From positions 310,001 to 374,000 of the forward strand of contig JAQGBZ010000015.1 in the NCBI GenBank assembly GCA_034687125.1: DNA of 64,000 nucleotides. Reading direction: 5' to 3'. The first letter of the stretch is position 1. Each line of letters opens with the position of its first letter. The position numbers and the translations under genes were made by a program. The notes under the pieces were generated by a model. The model saw nothing but the letters and a program-made list of their open reading frames with translations, was not told where the DNA came from and ran no database searches. Of the stretch, positions 63,685 to 64,000 are shown in pieces. The stretch is from Neelides folsomi (lineage: Eukaryota > Arthropoda > Collembola > Neelipleona > Neelidae).

Positions 63685-64000
63685 ACCAAATAAAATCGAA
63701 ATTATTTTACAAGTAAAAACCGAATCTAATGCTCCTTGTAATTACTTAATGGCATTTATCTCCTCATGAAACTCATGATGCACTTTGGCTTGGATGGATG
63801 GAGAAATGAAGGGAGATGGGAGTTTAATTTGGCGTACTGCCTGGGTGTAATTCCCATTTGACGTCTTGCACATCTGGGCTCTGTGTTTGGTTGTACTCTC
63901 GGAAGTAACTCACAATTCTCCTCCTCTTTCCAATTAAAACCCGATTTAAAAATGGGCGAAAGGAGTTGATGGGGAAGTTTGCGGGTTTTTTGTGAGGCTT
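63685..64000. other. Downstream flank, no gene seen
   Basis: A short stretch at the window edge. No open frame or repeat supports a feature. Confidence 0.4.

Overview
This is eukaryotic genomic DNA: AT-rich, with coding exons separated by short GT..AG introns (mostly 45-250 bp) and no operon-like packing. The best-fitting host is a protostome animal, most likely an arthropod. This rests on a SAR1 that looks almost insect-like, FMRFamide-receptor-type GPCRs, an insect-style synaptopodin-2-like muscle gene, a histidine/glycine/tyrosine-rich secreted peptide gene and a foraging-type cGMP kinase. I cannot name the species; a springtail or another compact arthropod genome would fit, but the sequence does not prove it. 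All exon models below were built by hand from splice signals, frame and phase, without transcripts.

Layout. 3.2-4.0 kb (-): small secreted His/Gly/Tyr-rich protein. 7.3-11.7 kb (+): a 1,224-residue enkurin-like protein with a large internal duplication. 18.6-22.2 kb (+): an unrecognised secreted or membrane-anchored, very charged protein. 23.1-25.9 kb (-): sphingosine-1-phosphate lyase. 27.9-29.7 kb (+): SAR1 GTPase. 30.4-32.1 kb (-): mitochondrial 3-hydroxyisobutyryl-CoA hydrolase, head to head with an unrecognised acidic protein (32.4-34.2 kb, +). 34.3-35.5 and 36.3-37.5 kb (-): two tandem paralogous class A GPCRs. 38.2-40.0 kb (-): LRRC59-like ER protein. 41.4-51.4 kb (-): synaptopodin-2-like Z-disc/actin protein with a glutamine-rich last exon. 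54.6-55.6 kb (+): NME5-type nucleoside diphosphate kinase homologue. 56.0-57.0 kb (-): Tctex1-type dynein light chain. 57.2-58.2 kb (-): DNAJC8 splicing-associated J protein. 59.4-63.6 kb (+): a complete 21-exon cGMP-dependent protein kinase.

The genes are a normal mixture of unlinked housekeeping, muscle, signalling and ciliary functions. Three of them (enkurin-like, NME5, Tctex1-type) belong to families of motile cilia or sperm flagella. SAR1 and LRRC59 act at the ER, while the lyase and the hydrolase are metabolic. Between the genes lie long AT-rich stretches, two striking inverted-repeat elements (76-bp perfect arms at 5.7-6.0 kb; a composite palindrome at 22.56-22.86 kb) and a short tandem repeat at 37.84 kb. 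I found no CRISPR array, rRNA, tRNA or intact transposase gene.
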